This document shows, one piece after another, positions 44,921-55,143 of a stretch of DNA of 64,000 nucleotides. Each line of letters starts with the position of its first letter. Position 1 is the stretch's first letter. The notes under the pieces are model-generated. The model ran no database searches and was not told where the DNA came from. It saw only the letters and a program-made list of their open reading frames with translations. Source of the DNA: Nocardia arthritidis NBRC 100137 (lineage in GTDB: Bacteria > Actinomycetota > Actinomycetes > Mycobacteriales > Mycobacteriaceae); NCBI RefSeq assembly GCF_001612765.1, contig NZ_BDBB01000016.1:124001-188000 (forward strand). The letters run 5' to 3'. The position numbers and the translations under genes were made by a program.

Positions 44921-45313
44921 TCACGGGTGCAGGGCCGAGCGAGAGTGGTGGTCCGAGAACCCCGGCTCGGCGCGGCCCGGGGAGTGGAGGAGGGACCCGG
45001 TCTGCTCGACCCCGCATCGGGGCGTTCGAGGGCCGTGACCGGCGCTGTCGACCGGCGGCTGGTTGACGTCCTTGCGGCTCTGCGTCATGAGATCGTTTAC
45101 CACTGCGCCGAGCCTGTTGGTGAAGTCCATGAGCGCGGTATCGAGGGCTGCGCTGTCGCGTTTGCGTTCACCGCTGCCGGAAGGGGGTGCGGCCGACGTT
45201 GGTGTACTTTTCGGTGCAGCGGAGTTTTTCTGCGGCTGGTCCGGAGCGGCATCGGGTGTCGGAGCCGTCGCCGTTTCGTCCGAATGAGCTCGAGCGGCTG
45301 GTTCGGTGGCCAT
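44921..45313 (-). CDS. Possible small Pro/Ala-rich protein
   Basis: 130 residues from the ATG at 45313, which has GGGAGAAGA upstream. The N-terminal 55 residues are Ala/Pro/Thr-rich and disordered; residues about 55-80 (ALDTALMDFTNRLGAVVNDL) form a likely helix. The C-terminus is low-complexity and may be chance read-through. Weak evidence, and no family is recognised. Confidence 0.35.
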   Translation of the reverse strand: MATEPAARAHSDETATAPTPDAAPDQPQKNSAAPKSTPTSAAPPSGSGERKRDSAALDTALMDFTNRLGAVVNDLMTQSRKDVNQPPVDSAGHGPRTPRCGVEQTGSLLHSPGRAEPGFSDHHSRSALHP

Positions 45314-45669
45314 TCTTCTCCCGCTCGACGAGCGGCTACAGGTCGACTGTCCATCCCATGCGCACATTCGGGTTCGAGTGAAAGCGGGATTTTCGGAGGG
45401 CGGCGACTCTACGTAGACCGGACTATTGTTCAGCTTTATCAGGCGTGTACGTGATCACCGATCGCGCGGGCGATCCTGGAAGAGGGTGTTCGGCGAAAAC
45501 AGTCGATCGGTGTCGCGGACGTCGAGAGCCGGACGGTGACCGCTACCGGCACTGCGCGCTTCCCGGCCGGTGCGCACCGGCCGGGAAGCGGACCGTGGTC
45601 CCGGCCTGTTCCCGGCCTGTTCCCGCTGGCCCTCGGCATCGGCGCGGTCGGTTGATTACGCTGTTCGCT
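45314..45669. other. Intergenic region at the right edge of the accessory block
   Basis: 356 bp without a gene. It holds a 34-bp perfect palindrome (45557-45590), then a short AT-richer stretch (TTGATTACGCTGTTCGCT) before the map start. It marks the point where conserved synteny with M. tuberculosis resumes. Confidence 0.4.
45557..45590. terminator. 34-bp perfect palindrome, possible relic terminator
   Basis: CGCTTCCCGGCCGGTGC (45557-45573) followed at once by its reverse complement (45574-45590). A perfect stem with no loop can act as a terminator or as a site for dimeric proteins. It lies between divergent or unrelated genes with no gene ending there, so a terminator left from a lost gene is one explanation. 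Confidence 0.4.
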
Positions 45670-46533
45670 ATGTCTGTCCGCACTCGCAAGCCTCTCGTCC
45701 CCGGTACGTTGTCGCCCACCCGTGAAGTCCCGCGTGCCATCGAGCGCCCGGAATACGCGTGGAAGAAGACCGCCGACGAGGGACGCGAGCCTTGGGTGCA
45801 GACCGCCGAGACGATCGAGAAGATGCGCATCGCGGGCAAGATCGCCGCGCGGGCGCTGGAAGAGGCGGGCAAGGCGGTCGCGCCCGGCGTCACCACCGAC
45901 GAGCTGGACCGCATCGCGCACGAGTACATGTGCGACCACGGCGCCTACCCGTCGACTCTGGGTTACAAGGGTTTCCCGAAGTCGTGCTGCACCTCGCTGA
46001 ACGAGGTGATCTGCCACGGCATCCCGGACTCCACCGTGATCGAGGACGGCGACATCGTCAACATCGACGTCACCGCCTACATCAACGGCGTGCACGGCGA
46101 CACCAACAAGACCTTCCTCGCCGGTGATGTCGACGAGGAGGTGCGCCTGCTGGTCGAGCGGACGGAGGAGGCCACCATGCGGGCGATCAAAGCCGTGCGG
46201 CCCGGCCGGGCGCTGAACGTGATCGGCCGCGTCATCGAGTCCTACGCCAACCGGTTCGGCTACGGCGTGGTGCGCGACTTCACCGGCCACGGTGTCGGCC
46301 CGACATTCCACAGCGGGCTGGTCGTGCTGCACTACGACCAGCCCGCGGTGGAGACCGTCATCGAACCTGGCATGACGTTCACCATCGAGCCGATGATCAA
46401 CCTCGGCGGCATCGACTACGAGATCTGGGACGACGGCTGGACCGTGGTCACCAAGGACCGCAAGTGGACCGCGCAGTTCGAGCACACCTTGGTGGTCACC
46501 GAGTCGGGGACCGAGATTCTGACCCTGCCGTGA
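45670..46533 (+). CDS. map: Methionine aminopeptidase, type I
   Basis: 287 residues from the ATG at 45670. Removes the N-terminal methionine of nascent proteins in the cytosol. The five metal ligands are visible: D133 (VNIDVTAYI), D144 (HGDTN), H207 (TGHGVG), E240 (TIEPM) and E271 (FEHT). An N-terminal extension of about 40 residues ([18 protein letters not shown]) matches the longer MapB (Rv2861c) of mycobacteria. Confidence 0.95.
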   Translation: MSVRTRKPLVPGTLSPTREVPRAIERPEYAWKKTADEGREPWVQTAETIEKMRIAGKIAARALEEAGKAVAPGVTTDELDRIAHEYMCDHGAYPSTLGYKGFPKSCCTSLNEVICHGIPDSTVIEDGDIVNIDVTAYINGVHGDTNKTFLAGDVDEEVRLLVERTEEATMRAIKAVRPGRALNVIGRVIESYANRFGYGVVRDFTGHGVGPTFHSGLVVLHYDQPAVETVIEPGMTFTIEPMINLGGIDYEIWDDGWTVVTKDRKWTAQFEHTLVVTESGTEILTLP

Positions 46534-46585
46534 ACGGTCGTGATCCGGCTGCCCGGGTGGCAGCGCACCGGATGACCGGCCGGCG

Positions 46586-48124
46586 ATGAAGGGCGCGCTG
46601 CTGGTCGCCGGCACGACCTCGGATGCGGGGAAGAGCGTCGTCGTGGCCGGGATCTGCCGGATGCTGGCCAGGCGCGGCGTGCGCGTCGCCCCGTTCAAGG
46701 CGCAGAACATGTCCAACAACTCCGTGGTCACGCTCGACGGCGGGGAAATCGGGCGGGCACAGGCGTTGCAGGCCCAGGCGTGCGGCCTGGAGCCCAGCGT
46801 GCGGTTCAATCCGGTCCTGCTCAAGCCGGGCAGTGACCGTCGTTCCCAACTGGTGGTGCGGGGAAGGGCGATCGGCACTGTCGGCGCGGAAGACTACTTC
46901 CGGCATCGCCGGCAGTTGCGCGACGTGGTGGCCGCCGACCTCGCCGCGCTGCGCGCCGAATTCGACGTGGTCGTCTGCGAGGGCGCCGGATCGCCCGCCG
47001 AGATCAACCTGCGCGCGACGGATCTGGCGAACATGGGGCTCGCACGCGCCGCGGAACTGCCCGTGCTGCTCGTTGGAGACATCGATCGCGGTGGCGTGCT
47101 CGCCCACCTGTTCGGCACCGTCGCCATCCTGGAACCCGATGATCAGCGACTGATCTCGGGTTTCATCGTCAACAAGTTCCGCGGCGCGGTCGAGCTGCTG
47201 CGGCCGGGGCTGGAGCGTCTCACCGAACTCACCGGCCGCCCCACCCTCGGAGTGCTGCCGTATGCCGAGGACCTCTGGATCGATGCGGAGGACTCGCTGG
47301 GCACCCTCGCCGACGCGCCGGTCGGCCGCCCTCGGCCGCCGCTGGGCGCCGACTGGCTGACCGTCGCCGCGATCCGGCTGCCGCGCATCTCCAACTCCAC
47401 CGACGTCGAGGCGCTGGCGTGCGAACCCGGCGTGGCGGTGCGCTGGGTGACCGAGCCGTCCCGGCTGGCCGGCGCCGATCTGGTGGTCCTGCCCGGCAGC
47501 AAGGCGACGGTGTCGGATCTGCGGTGGCTGCGGCGTACCGGCCTCGCCGGCGCCCTGCGGGCACGCGCCGCCGCAGGCGGGCCGATCCTCGGCGTCTGCG
47601 GGGGGTACCAGATGCTCGGCGCTCGCATCCTCGACCGCGTCGAATCCGGCGCGGGCGAGATCGACGGGCTGGGGTTGCTCGATCTGACCGTCGAGTTCGC
47701 CGAATCCAAGGTATTGCGCCGTAGCGAAGGGCACGCCGCGGGAATCGCCGTGCGCGGCTACGAGATCCACCACGGCCGCGTCACGCACCGTGGCGACCCG
47801 GCATGGCTCAGGGTCGAGGGCGAGCCGGAGGGCAGCGTTCGCGGCGCGGTATGGGGCACGCATCTGCACGGACTGCTGGAGTCCGACGAGTTCCGCCGTG
47901 CCTGGCTCCGCGCGGTCGCCACGGCGGCGGGCCGCACGGGTTTCGTCGTGGCCGAGGACATCTCGGTACCGGCGGTGCGCGCCGCGCAGCTCGATCTGCT
48001 GGCCGATCTGATCGAAGATCACCTCGACATCGCCGCGCTCGAGCGGCTGCTCTGCGAGGGCGCGCCCGCCGGGTTGCCCGTCCTGGCCACCGACGCGGTG
48101 CTCACGGGCGACCGTATCGGTTGA
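46586..48124 (+). CDS. cobQ: Cobyric acid synthase
   Basis: 512 residues. Amidates adenosyl-cobyrinic acid a,c-diamide at four side chains in cobalamin synthesis, using glutamine and ATP. The N-terminal ATP-binding domain has a P-loop variant (GTTSDAGKS, about 9-17) and [11 protein letters not shown]. The C-terminal glutamine amidotransferase domain has the nucleophile C338 ([11 protein letters not shown]) and the catalytic histidine in GTHLHG (H426, H428). It lies 52 bp after map, so the two may share a transcript. Confidence 0.95.
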   Translation: MKGALLVAGTTSDAGKSVVVAGICRMLARRGVRVAPFKAQNMSNNSVVTLDGGEIGRAQALQAQACGLEPSVRFNPVLLKPGSDRRSQLVVRGRAIGTVGAEDYFRHRRQLRDVVAADLAALRAEFDVVVCEGAGSPAEINLRATDLANMGLARAAELPVLLVGDIDRGGVLAHLFGTVAILEPDDQRLISGFIVNKFRGAVELLRPGLERLTELTGRPTLGVLPYAEDLWIDAEDSLGTLADAPVGRPRPPLGADWLTVAAIRLPRISNSTDVEALACEPGVAVRWVTEPSRLAGADLVVLPGSKATVSDLRWLRRTGLAGALRARAAAGGPILGVCGGYQMLGARILDRVESGAGEIDGLGLLDLTVEFAESKVLRRSEGHAAGIAVRGYEIHHGRVTHRGDPAWLRVEGEPEGSVRGAVWGTHLHGLLESDEFRRAWLRAVATAAGRTGFVVAEDISVPAVRAAQLDLLADLIEDHLDIAALERLLCEGAPAGLPVLATDAVLTGDRIG

Positions 48125-48140
48125 CGCGGGCCACCCCGCG

Positions 48141-48187
48141 CCTTACCTTGCAGTAAGGAATTCGGCTCCAGGTAAGGCTTGGAGCCG
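48141..48187 (+). promoter_or_regulatory. Inverted repeats upstream of the VapBC-like pair
   Basis: CCTTAC (48141-48146) pairs with GTAAGG (48153-48158), and CGGCTCCA (48163-48170) pairs with TGGAGCCG (48180-48187). GGTAAGG also recurs at 48171-48177 in the second loop. Repeated CCTTACC/GGTAAGG units just before the antitoxin start suggest a self-regulatory operator. The second hairpin could instead end the cobQ transcript. Confidence 0.45.
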
Positions 48188-48203
48188 GTCGGCACGGTCG
48201 GGT

Positions 48204-48500
48204 GTGAGGATGATGGCGGCGGAGAAGAGGCCCAGCGGCCGAGGGACGAATGTGGTGTCGGCGACGGTCACCAGTAAGGGACAGATCACGATCCCGATCG
48301 ATGTTCGCGTGGCGATGGGGTTGCGCGCGGGCGTGCGAGTCGCGTTCGTGCCCACGCCCAACGGCACCTACGAGCTGGTGCCCGAAACGCGCACGATCAA
48401 GGCGCTGAAGGGCATCCTCGGCTGGTCCGGCTCGCCCATCGGCCTCGCGGAGATGAACGAGGCGATCGCGGGCAACGTTGTGGAAGGCAAGCGCGGATGA
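48204..48500 (+). CDS. AbrB/VapB-type antitoxin
   Basis: 98 residues. After a variable N-terminus the AbrB swapped-hairpin fold is clear: VSATVTSKGQITIPIDVRVA, MGLRAGVRVAFVPTPNGTYE and a C-terminal toxin-binding part (IKALKGILGWSG). Starts at GTG 48204, ATG 48210 or ATG 48213. Its end overlaps the PIN gene start as ATGA, so the pair is co-translated. It should bind the toxin and the upstream operator. Confidence 0.85.
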   Translation: MRMMAAEKRPSGRGTNVVSATVTSKGQITIPIDVRVAMGLRAGVRVAFVPTPNGTYELVPETRTIKALKGILGWSGSPIGLAEMNEAIAGNVVEGKRG

Positions 48501-48889
48501 TCGGACTGGACGCGAATGTGCTGATCCGCTACCTCACCCAGGACGACCCGGAGCAGTCCGCCCGGGCCAACCAGGTGATCGACGGGCTCAGCGAGACCAA
48601 ACCCGGCTATGTCACGATGATCGTGCTCGCCGAAATCCACTGGGTGCTGCGCCGGGGCTACAAACAAGATCCGGAGGCCGTCACCGATGTGCTGCTCGGG
48701 CTGCTCGACTCGAGCGAAATCGTCGTGGAGCGCGCCGACACCGTGCGCCAAGCGCTGCGGCGGGCCGCCGACGGCGCGGACTTCGCCGACGCGCTGATCC
48801 AGCAGCTCGGCCAGGAGGCCGGTTGTGAACTGACCGTCACCTTCGATCACAACGCAGGTGAACGGGCCGGGATGCGCCTGCTCGCCTGA
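48497..48889 (+). CDS. PIN-domain (VapC-like) toxin ribonuclease
   Basis: 130 residues. The PIN metal-binding acids are visible: D5 in GLDANVLIRYL, E near residue 48 (VLAEIHW), D95 and D98 in ADFADALI, and D117 in TFDHNA. Such toxins cleave tRNA or rRNA when released from the antitoxin. Encoded with the AbrB-like gene just before it (ATGA overlap). Confidence 0.88.
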   Translation: MIGLDANVLIRYLTQDDPEQSARANQVIDGLSETKPGYVTMIVLAEIHWVLRRGYKQDPEAVTDVLLGLLDSSEIVVERADTVRQALRRAADGADFADALIQQLGQEAGCELTVTFDHNAGERAGMRLLA

Positions 48890-48945
48890 TTCCGCCACCC
48901 CCGACCCGCCGCCGTAATGCCCTGATCCGTGTAGCGTGATTCGGC

Positions 48946-49509
48946 ATGGAATCTCGGCAGATCGCGGTGGGTGACCGGGCGTGGACCGTGCGTATCGACG
49001 GGCCGGAGTCCCGGCACAGCGTGCTGCTGCTGCCCGACGCGGGTGATTCGGCGGATGTCTTCGATCAGGTGTGCGCCCGCCTGCACACTTCGGATCTGCG
49101 TACCTTCGCGCTGGAGTCGATCGAGGGCCTCGACGCGACCGCCTTGACCGCGATCCTGGACGAACTCGGCCTGCCGTGGGTGAACGTGGCCGGTTGCGGC
49201 GCGGGCGCGGTGCTGGCATGGCAGGCGTGCGCCCGTGGGTTCGGCCGCTTCCAGAGCCTGGTCGTGGCCGATCGCGGCCACCCTGCCACACCCGGGCCCG
49301 ACGGAGCGGTGGCGGACGCGTCGACCGGTCCGGTCGAGGTGCCGACCACGCTGCTGGTCACCAAGAATCTGCCGCGCTCGGTGGCGGACGCGTCGGGACG
49401 GTTCGTCTACGGCGAGTTCCGGGTGGTCGAGGTCGACGTCACCGACGTGGCCACCGAAGCCGGCCACGAGCTGGCCACCGAGATCGTGCTACGCACCAGC
49501 CTCTGGTGA
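48946..49509 (+). CDS. Small alpha/beta-hydrolase-fold protein lacking the catalytic Ser
   Basis: 187 residues. The strand-loop SVLLLPDAGDSADVFDQVCA and the nucleophile-elbow-like VNVAGCGAGAVLAWQACARG place it in the alpha/beta-hydrolase fold, but the GxSxG motif reads GCGAG: Gly stands at the nucleophile. It has a short lid and a C-terminal VEVDVTDVATEAGHELATEI. It is probably a non-catalytic or ligand-binding member. Its end overlaps the convergent hydrolase gene by 21 bp. Confidence 0.65.
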   Translation: MESRQIAVGDRAWTVRIDGPESRHSVLLLPDAGDSADVFDQVCARLHTSDLRTFALESIEGLDATALTAILDELGLPWVNVAGCGAGAVLAWQACARGFGRFQSLVVADRGHPATPGPDGAVADASTGPVEVPTTLLVTKNLPRSVADASGRFVYGEFRVVEVDVTDVATEAGHELATEIVLRTSLW

Positions 49510-50550
49510 CTTCGCGCCCTGGTAGTCCGCGAGCCATTCCAGCCAATTGTCGAGTTCGCGGAATGCCTGGGCCAGCGGTTCGGGGCCGGAGAGGAACACG
49601 TCGTGCTTGGCGCCGTCGATCGGCACCATGTTGGTGCGGTCGCCCAGGCAGCCTGACCAGCGCTGGATCTGCTTGACGTCGAGCACCGCGTCGGCCACGT
49701 CCACGGCGGGGCCGTACTCCTTGGCGAACTTGGTCATCCGGGAGCGCAGGATCAGCGAGGGCACGCCGATATCGAGGCCCTGGTGCAACCGCGCGTGGCC
49801 GTTGCGGATCGCGCGCAGCCAGCCGAGCCGCACCGGGAAGCCGTGCAGCGGTTTCCAGTCCAGGTTGTAGTCCCACTCGCCGGACGCCGAGCGGTGCAGG
49901 GAGTCGCCATAGGTGCTGATCTTGCCGCCGGGTAGCTGGACCATCCTCCGGAAGCGCCCGACCGCTTTGATGATCGGCGTCCCGACGGTCCGGTAGTACG
50001 CCGGCCCCTGCAGGTCGAACCACGGGCTGTTGAGCACCACGCCGGTGATCCCCGCGGCGGCCGTACCCTGCGCGCGGTTGAGCCGGTCCAGCCACAGCGA
50101 CACGACCAGGCCGCCGGTGGAGTGGGCGTTGACAACCACGGCGGCGCCGGTCTCGGCCCGCACGATCCGCAGCGACTCCGCCAGCTCGCGGTCGTAGAAA
50201 GCGAGATCCGTCACATAGTGCGGGGTGTGTCCGTCACGCAGAGACCGGCCGCATTTACGCAGGTCGAGCGCGTAGAACTGGAATCCCCGCGCGGCGAAGT
50301 GCTCGGCGAGGTGTTCTTGGAAGAAGTAGTCGGTGAATCCGTGGACGTAGAGCACCGCGCCCGCGGTCTGCTCGACGGCGCCGGAGGGCACATAGCGCAC
50401 CAGCGTGGCGACCACCTCGCCTTCGCCGTCGGGATCGGGGCCGAGGGGCAGCGTGCGCTGCTGGTAGTGCGGGCCCAGGACGTCGGGGCGCCAGCCTTCG
50501 CCCTCCGGAGAAGTGCTGACCGGCTCGGCAAGCGACTGTTCGTTCGTCAC
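49489..50550 (-). CDS. Alpha/beta hydrolase (Rv2854-like, S33 family)
   Basis: 353 residues from the GTG at 50550. The body has VLYVHGFTDYFFQEHLAEHF, the nucleophile elbow VVNAHSTGGLVVSLWL (GxSxG variant HSTGG), DVADAVLDVKQIQRWSGCLG and the catalytic-His-like IDGAKHDVFLSGPEPLAQAF. It should hydrolyse an ester or lipid. Upstream ORF sequence beyond 50550 lacks the family pattern. Located as in M. tuberculosis, next to mqo. Confidence 0.85.
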   Translation of the reverse strand: MTNEQSLAEPVSTSPEGEGWRPDVLGPHYQQRTLPLGPDPDGEGEVVATLVRYVPSGAVEQTAGAVLYVHGFTDYFFQEHLAEHFAARGFQFYALDLRKCGRSLRDGHTPHYVTDLAFYDRELAESLRIVRAETGAAVVVNAHSTGGLVVSLWLDRLNRAQGTAAAGITGVVLNSPWFDLQGPAYYRTVGTPIIKAVGRFRRMVQLPGGKISTYGDSLHRSASGEWDYNLDWKPLHGFPVRLGWLRAIRNGHARLHQGLDIGVPSLILRSRMTKFAKEYGPAVDVADAVLDVKQIQRWSGCLGDRTNMVPIDGAKHDVFLSGPEPLAQAFRELDNWLEWLADYQGAKSPEAGA

Positions 50551-50834
50551 GCGACCAATGTATTGGACGGTGTCACGCGCCGACAGACCACGGCGGTCCA
50601 TCGGCCGCCGAAGTGACGACGATCTCTGTCGCATTCCGCACATTCCGCAGGCTCGTTGCCGGACGGCGGCGTGGTGAGGTGCACAATTGGGCTTAGGTGA
50701 ACGGCGGGTAACCTGACTCTCGCCATGCCGTTCGGGACCGGCGGACGCCGGAACCGAGCCACAACTACACCGTGCCCAGGCAGGTCCACCCGCCCGGTGG
50801 GCCCGCGCAGAAGGACAAGGAAGTCGATCTACCC

Positions 50835-52364
50835 GTGCCGAACGCTGCCATGACTGAAAAGACCGATGTAGTACTCATCGGTGCCGGCATCATGAGTGCC
50901 ACTCTCGGCGCGCTGCTGCGGCAGCTGCAGCCGGAGTGGTCGATCTCCCTGTTCGAGCGGCTCGACGCCGCCGCGGCCGAGAGCAGCGATCCGTGGAACA
51001 ACGCGGGTACCGGACACTCCGCCCTCTGCGAGCTGAACTACAGCCCGCAGCTACCCGACGGCTCGGTGGACATCACCAAGGCCGTCGACATCAACGAGCG
51101 GTTCCAGGTCTCCCGCCAGTTCTGGTCCTACGGCGTGGAGAACGGCATCCTGCGCGATCCGTCCGCCTTCATCAACCCGATCCCGCACGTCAGCTTTGTG
51201 CACGGCGCCGACAACGTGGAATACCTGCGCAAGCGGTACGAAGCGCTGGCGCCGCACCCGCTGTTCGAGGGCATGGAGTTCATCGACGGCCCCGACGAAT
51301 TCACCCGGCGGTTGCCCTTGATGGCCCGCGGGCGGGACTTCTCCGACCCGATCGCGCTGAACTGGACCGACGGCGGCACCGATATCGACTTCGGCTCCCT
51401 CACCCAGGAACTGCTCGCCTACCTCGGCTCCTCCGGCGCGGACCTGGCCTTCGGGCACGAGGTGCGCGACCTGTCCAAGCAGTCCGACGGATCCTGGCTG
51501 GTCACCGTCCGCAACGTGCGCACGCGCGAGACGCGCACGCTGAACAGCAAATTCGTCTTCGTCGGCGCGGGCGGCGGCGCGCTGCCGCTGCTGCAGAAGG
51601 CAGGCATCAAAGAGGCGAGGGGATTCGGCGGGTTCCCGGTCAGCGGCCAGTTCTTCCGCTGCGTCAACCCGGCGCTGATCAACCAGCACGAGGCCAAGGT
51701 GTACGGCAAGGCGGCGGTCGGCGCTCCGCCGATGTCGGTGCCGCATCTGGACACCCGCGTGATCAAGGGCAAGCCGGGCCTGTTGTTCGGCCCGTACGCG
51801 GGGTGGACGCCGAAGTTCCTCAAGGACGGCAAGAACACCGACCTGTTCAAGTCGGTGCGGCCGAACAACATCTTCTCGCTGCTCGGCGTCGGCGTGACCG
51901 AACTCGGTCTGACCAAGTACCTGGTCAGCGAGCTGCTGAAGTCGGAGGCGGGCAAGGTCATCACGCTGTCGGAGTTCATTCCGCGCGCCGAGGCCAAGGA
52001 CTGGGAGCTGATCACCGCGGGCCAGCGCGTGCAGGTCATCCGCCGTAAGGGCGCGGGCGGCGTGCTCGAGTTCGGCACCGCCGTGATCTCCGCGCAGGAC
52101 GGCACTATCGCCGGCCTGCTCGGCGCGTCCCCGGGCGCCTCCACCTGCGTCACCGCCATGCTGGACGTCCTGCAGCGGTGCTTCCCGCAGGAGTACGCGG
52201 CGTGGACGCCGAAGCTGAAGGAGATGGTGCCCTCGCTGGGCATCAAGCTGTCGGAGGACCCGGCGTTGTTCCGCGAAGTGTGGGATTGGACCTCCAAGAC
52301 GTTGAACCTCGTCGACGGCGGCGACAACACGCCGCGACGTGCAGGGGTCGCGGCGAACGCCTAG
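50835..52364 (+). CDS. mqo: Malate:quinone oxidoreductase
   Basis: 509 residues from a GTG at 50835, with GGAAG upstream; the ATG at 50850 is an alternative. Oxidises malate to oxaloacetate and passes electrons to quinone at the membrane. FAD-binding motif [15 protein letters not shown] at the start, [20 protein letters not shown], the long [11 protein letters not shown] segment, and the terminal [20 protein letters not shown] with [15 protein letters not shown] are all family markers. Corresponds to Rv2852c. Confidence 0.95.
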   Translation: MPNAAMTEKTDVVLIGAGIMSATLGALLRQLQPEWSISLFERLDAAAAESSDPWNNAGTGHSALCELNYSPQLPDGSVDITKAVDINERFQVSRQFWSYGVENGILRDPSAFINPIPHVSFVHGADNVEYLRKRYEALAPHPLFEGMEFIDGPDEFTRRLPLMARGRDFSDPIALNWTDGGTDIDFGSLTQELLAYLGSSGADLAFGHEVRDLSKQSDGSWLVTVRNVRTRETRTLNSKFVFVGAGGGALPLLQKAGIKEARGFGGFPVSGQFFRCVNPALINQHEAKVYGKAAVGAPPMSVPHLDTRVIKGKPGLLFGPYAGWTPKFLKDGKNTDLFKSVRPNNIFSLLGVGVTELGLTKYLVSELLKSEAGKVITLSEFIPRAEAKDWELITAGQRVQVIRRKGAGGVLEFGTAVISAQDGTIAGLLGASPGASTCVTAMLDVLQRCFPQEYAAWTPKLKEMVPSLGIKLSEDPALFREVWDWTSKTLNLVDGGDNTPRRAGVAANA

Positions 52365-52383
52365 GTTGTGATAGCAAGGCGCG

Positions 52384-52833
52384 ATGATGTCAACGGTTGC
52401 TCTCAAACGCTCCTGGGCGCAGGATCTCGATACCGCGACGCTCTACCAGCTGTTGAAACTTCGCGTCGAAGTGTTCGTCGTCGAGCAGAAGTGCGCGTAC
52501 CCCGAACTGGACGGCAACGACCTCCTCCCGGAGACCCGGCACTTCTGGCTCGATGACGAGGGCGAGGTCATCGCCACACTGCGGCTGTGCGAGGAGCACC
52601 GCGACGGCGTGAAGAGTTTCCGTATCGGCAGGCTCTGCACAGCGGCGCCCGCCCGCGGGCACGGCTACACCACTCGACTGCTGCAGGCGGCGCTGGCCGA
52701 GGTCGGTTCGGCGACGGTTCGCCTGAGCGCCCAGAGTTACCTGATCGACCTGTACACCAAACACGGCTTCAAGGTCGATGGGCCGGAATTCGAAGAAGAC
52801 GGCATCCCGCACGTGCCGATGCGCAGAGGTTGA
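52384..52833 (+). CDS. ElaA-type GNAT acetyltransferase
   Basis: 149 residues. ElaA signature LYQLLKLRVEVFVVEQKCAY followed by PELDGNDLLPETRHFW, the GNAT acetyl-CoA loop GRLCTAAPARGHGYTTRLL and the C-terminal SYLIDLYTKHGFKVDGPEFE. Substrate unknown. The GNAT gene sits between mqo and the chelatase subunit as Rv2851c does. Confidence 0.9.
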   Translation: MMSTVALKRSWAQDLDTATLYQLLKLRVEVFVVEQKCAYPELDGNDLLPETRHFWLDDEGEVIATLRLCEEHRDGVKSFRIGRLCTAAPARGHGYTTRLLQAALAEVGSATVRLSAQSYLIDLYTKHGFKVDGPEFEEDGIPHVPMRRG

Positions 52834-52979
52834 TGTTTTCCGGCGTCCGTGCCTCCTGCGCGGGACCCCTGCGCAGCCATGAGTGGATCGGCAGTGGGTG
52901 CGGTTCAGGGGGCGCGCGCATCGGTTCTGAATCGAAGGGCACTGTGGGGCCGGTGCGGCCGCGCGCTTAGAGTTGGGGC

Positions 52980-54971
52980 GTGTCCGTGTCCCATGCCGAA
53001 ACAGTGCCGACGTCCGACCAGCGCAGCCGAACGATGCCGGGTTCGGACGGTGAAGCGGGATTTCCCTTCTCGGCGGTGGTCGGTCAGGAACGGCTGCAGC
53101 TGGCGCTGATCCTCTGCGCGGTGCATCCCGGCATCGGCGGCGTCCTGGTGCGCGGCGAGAAGGGCACCGCGAAGTCGACCGTGGTGCGCGCGCTGGCGCA
53201 GCTGCTGCCGCCCGTGGTGGACGAGACCGGCGCGCGGCCCGCCCGCTTGGTGGAGCTGCCGGTGGGCGCGACCGAGGACCGCGTAGTCGGCTCGCTGGAC
53301 CTGGAGCGCGTGCTGCGCGACGGGGAGCAGGCGTTCCGCCCCGGCCTGCTGGCCGCCGCCCATCACGGCGTGCTGTACGTCGACGAGGTCAACCTGCTGC
53401 ACGACCATCTGGTGGACGTGCTGCTCGACGCCGCGGCGATGGGGCGGGTGCACATCGAACGCGACGGCGTCTCGCACTCTCATCCGGCGCGTTTCGTGCT
53501 GGTCGGCACCATGAATCCGGAAGAGGGCGAACTGCGTCCCCAGTTGCTGGACCGGTTCGGCCTGACCGTGGACGTGGCCGCCTCCCGGGACGTGGACGTA
53601 CGCATGGCGGTGGTGCGCCGCAGGCTGGACTACGAGGCCGACCCGGCCGGATTCGCCGCCCGGTACGCCGCGGCGGACCACGAGGTGGCCGAGCAGATCC
53701 TCGCCGCCCGCGACCGGCTGGGGCAGGTGGTGCTCGACGACGTGGAACTGCGCCGGATCGCCGCGCTGTGCGCCGCGTTCGACGTGGACGGGATGCGGGC
53801 CGATCTGGTCGTCGCGCGCACCGCTACCGCGCATGCCGCCTGGCGTGGTGCCGGCGCGGTGACCGAGGACGACGTGCGGGTGGCCGCCGAACTGGCGCTG
53901 CCGCACCGGCGCAGGCGCGATCCGTTCGACGAGCCCGGCATCAGCGAGCAACAGCTCGATGACGCCATGCGTGACGCGGCCGAGCAGGCGCGGCCGGAGG
54001 AGCAGACGTCCACGCCGAGCGGTCCGGACGGCGCGCCCCCGGATGCCGGGCAGCCGGACGACGATCCGGACGGTGGCCCGGACAACCCGTCGCCGCCCGA
54101 AGGTCCGGGGGGCGGGCAATCGCGTGAAGGGCGCAGTGGCGCACCGATTTCCGCCGGTTCGCGAACACCGCCGCGCTGGGAAGTGCCCGGCGTCGGTGAA
54201 GGCGCTCCGGGGCGGCGCTCCCGCGCGGAATCTCGGCACGGGCGGGTGGTGCGTCCGAGTGCAGACACGTCCTCGGGTCTGCATCTGCTCGGTACCGTCT
54301 TCGCGGCCGCGCCGCATCAGCGTTCCCGCGGCCGCGGGAACGGGCCGTTGCGGCTGGCCGCCGACGACCTCCGTGGCGCGTATCGAGAAGGGCGCGAAGG
54401 GAATCTGGTCGTCTTCGTGGTCGACGCCTCCGGGTCCATGGCCGCCCGCGACCGGCTGTCCGCCGTCACCGGCGCGGTTGTCACACTGCTGCGGGACGCT
54501 TATCAGCGCCGCGACAAAGTCGCCGTCGTCAGCGTGCGCGGCGCGGAGGCCGAACTCGTCCTGCCGCCCACTTCGTCGGTCGACATCGCGGTGCGCCGGC
54601 TGTCCGGAATGCGCACGGGCGGGAAGACCCCGCTGGCGGCGGGCCTGCTGAAGGCCAGGGAAATCGTGCTGCGCGAGCGTGTGCGCGATCCGCGCCGCAG
54701 GCCGATGCTGGTGCTGCTGACCGACGGTCGCGCGACGGGCGGGACCGACCCGGTTCCCCGCGCCCGCGCGGCGGCCCGCTTGCTCGCCAGGGACACGGTC
54801 ACCTCGATCGTCGTCGACTGCGAACGCGGCATGATTCGGCTGGGCCTCGCCGTGGATCTGGCCCGCGACCTGCGCGGGGGCTACCTGAGGCTGGCCGAGC
54901 TGACCGGTGCGGCGGTCGCGGATGTCGTCCGCGCGAGTTCCGGGAACGGTAGTTCGGTGCGAGCGGCGTGA
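52980..54971 (+). CDS. Fused ChlI/ChlD-type magnesium (cobalto) chelatase subunit
   Basis: 663 residues. The N-terminal AAA+ module (about 30-335) has [20 protein letters not shown], a P-loop [10 protein letters not shown] near 58-67, Walker [11 protein letters not shown] and a [13 protein letters not shown] sensor. Residues 340-450 are an acidic, Pro/Gly-rich linker. The C-terminal von Willebrand factor A domain starts at about 475 ([17 protein letters not shown], with D482 in the MIDAS motif). It probably drives metal insertion into corrinoids, with a large subunit encoded elsewhere. Corresponds to Rv2850c. GTG start. Confidence 0.9.
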   Translation: MSVSHAETVPTSDQRSRTMPGSDGEAGFPFSAVVGQERLQLALILCAVHPGIGGVLVRGEKGTAKSTVVRALAQLLPPVVDETGARPARLVELPVGATEDRVVGSLDLERVLRDGEQAFRPGLLAAAHHGVLYVDEVNLLHDHLVDVLLDAAAMGRVHIERDGVSHSHPARFVLVGTMNPEEGELRPQLLDRFGLTVDVAASRDVDVRMAVVRRRLDYEADPAGFAARYAAADHEVAEQILAARDRLGQVVLDDVELRRIAALCAAFDVDGMRADLVVARTATAHAAWRGAGAVTEDDVRVAAELALPHRRRRDPFDEPGISEQQLDDAMRDAAEQARPEEQTSTPSGPDGAPPDAGQPDDDPDGGPDNPSPPEGPGGGQSREGRSGAPISAGSRTPPRWEVPGVGEGAPGRRSRAESRHGRVVRPSADTSSGLHLLGTVFAAAPHQRSRGRGNGPLRLAADDLRGAYREGREGNLVVFVVDASGSMAARDRLSAVTGAVVTLLRDAYQRRDKVAVVSVRGAEAELVLPPTSSVDIAVRRLSGMRTGGKTPLAAGLLKAREIVLRERVRDPRRRPMLVLLTDGRATGGTDPVPRARAAARLLARDTVTSIVVDCERGMIRLGLAVDLARDLRGGYLRLAELTGAAVADVVRASSGNGSSVRAA

Positions 54972-55143
54972 GCGCGACTTTCGAACCGTGTGTCCGGTGG
55001 AGGCCGCCCGGCCACTCCGTCGAAGACGGCCGGGAGACTCGGTGTGTCGGCGTCGTGTCCTGGGTGGCGGGCGATTCACGCGGCTCCCGGTCCGGACGCG
55101 GTGCACAGGTTCGGAGTGATCCGAGGACGAGCAAGGAGATTCG

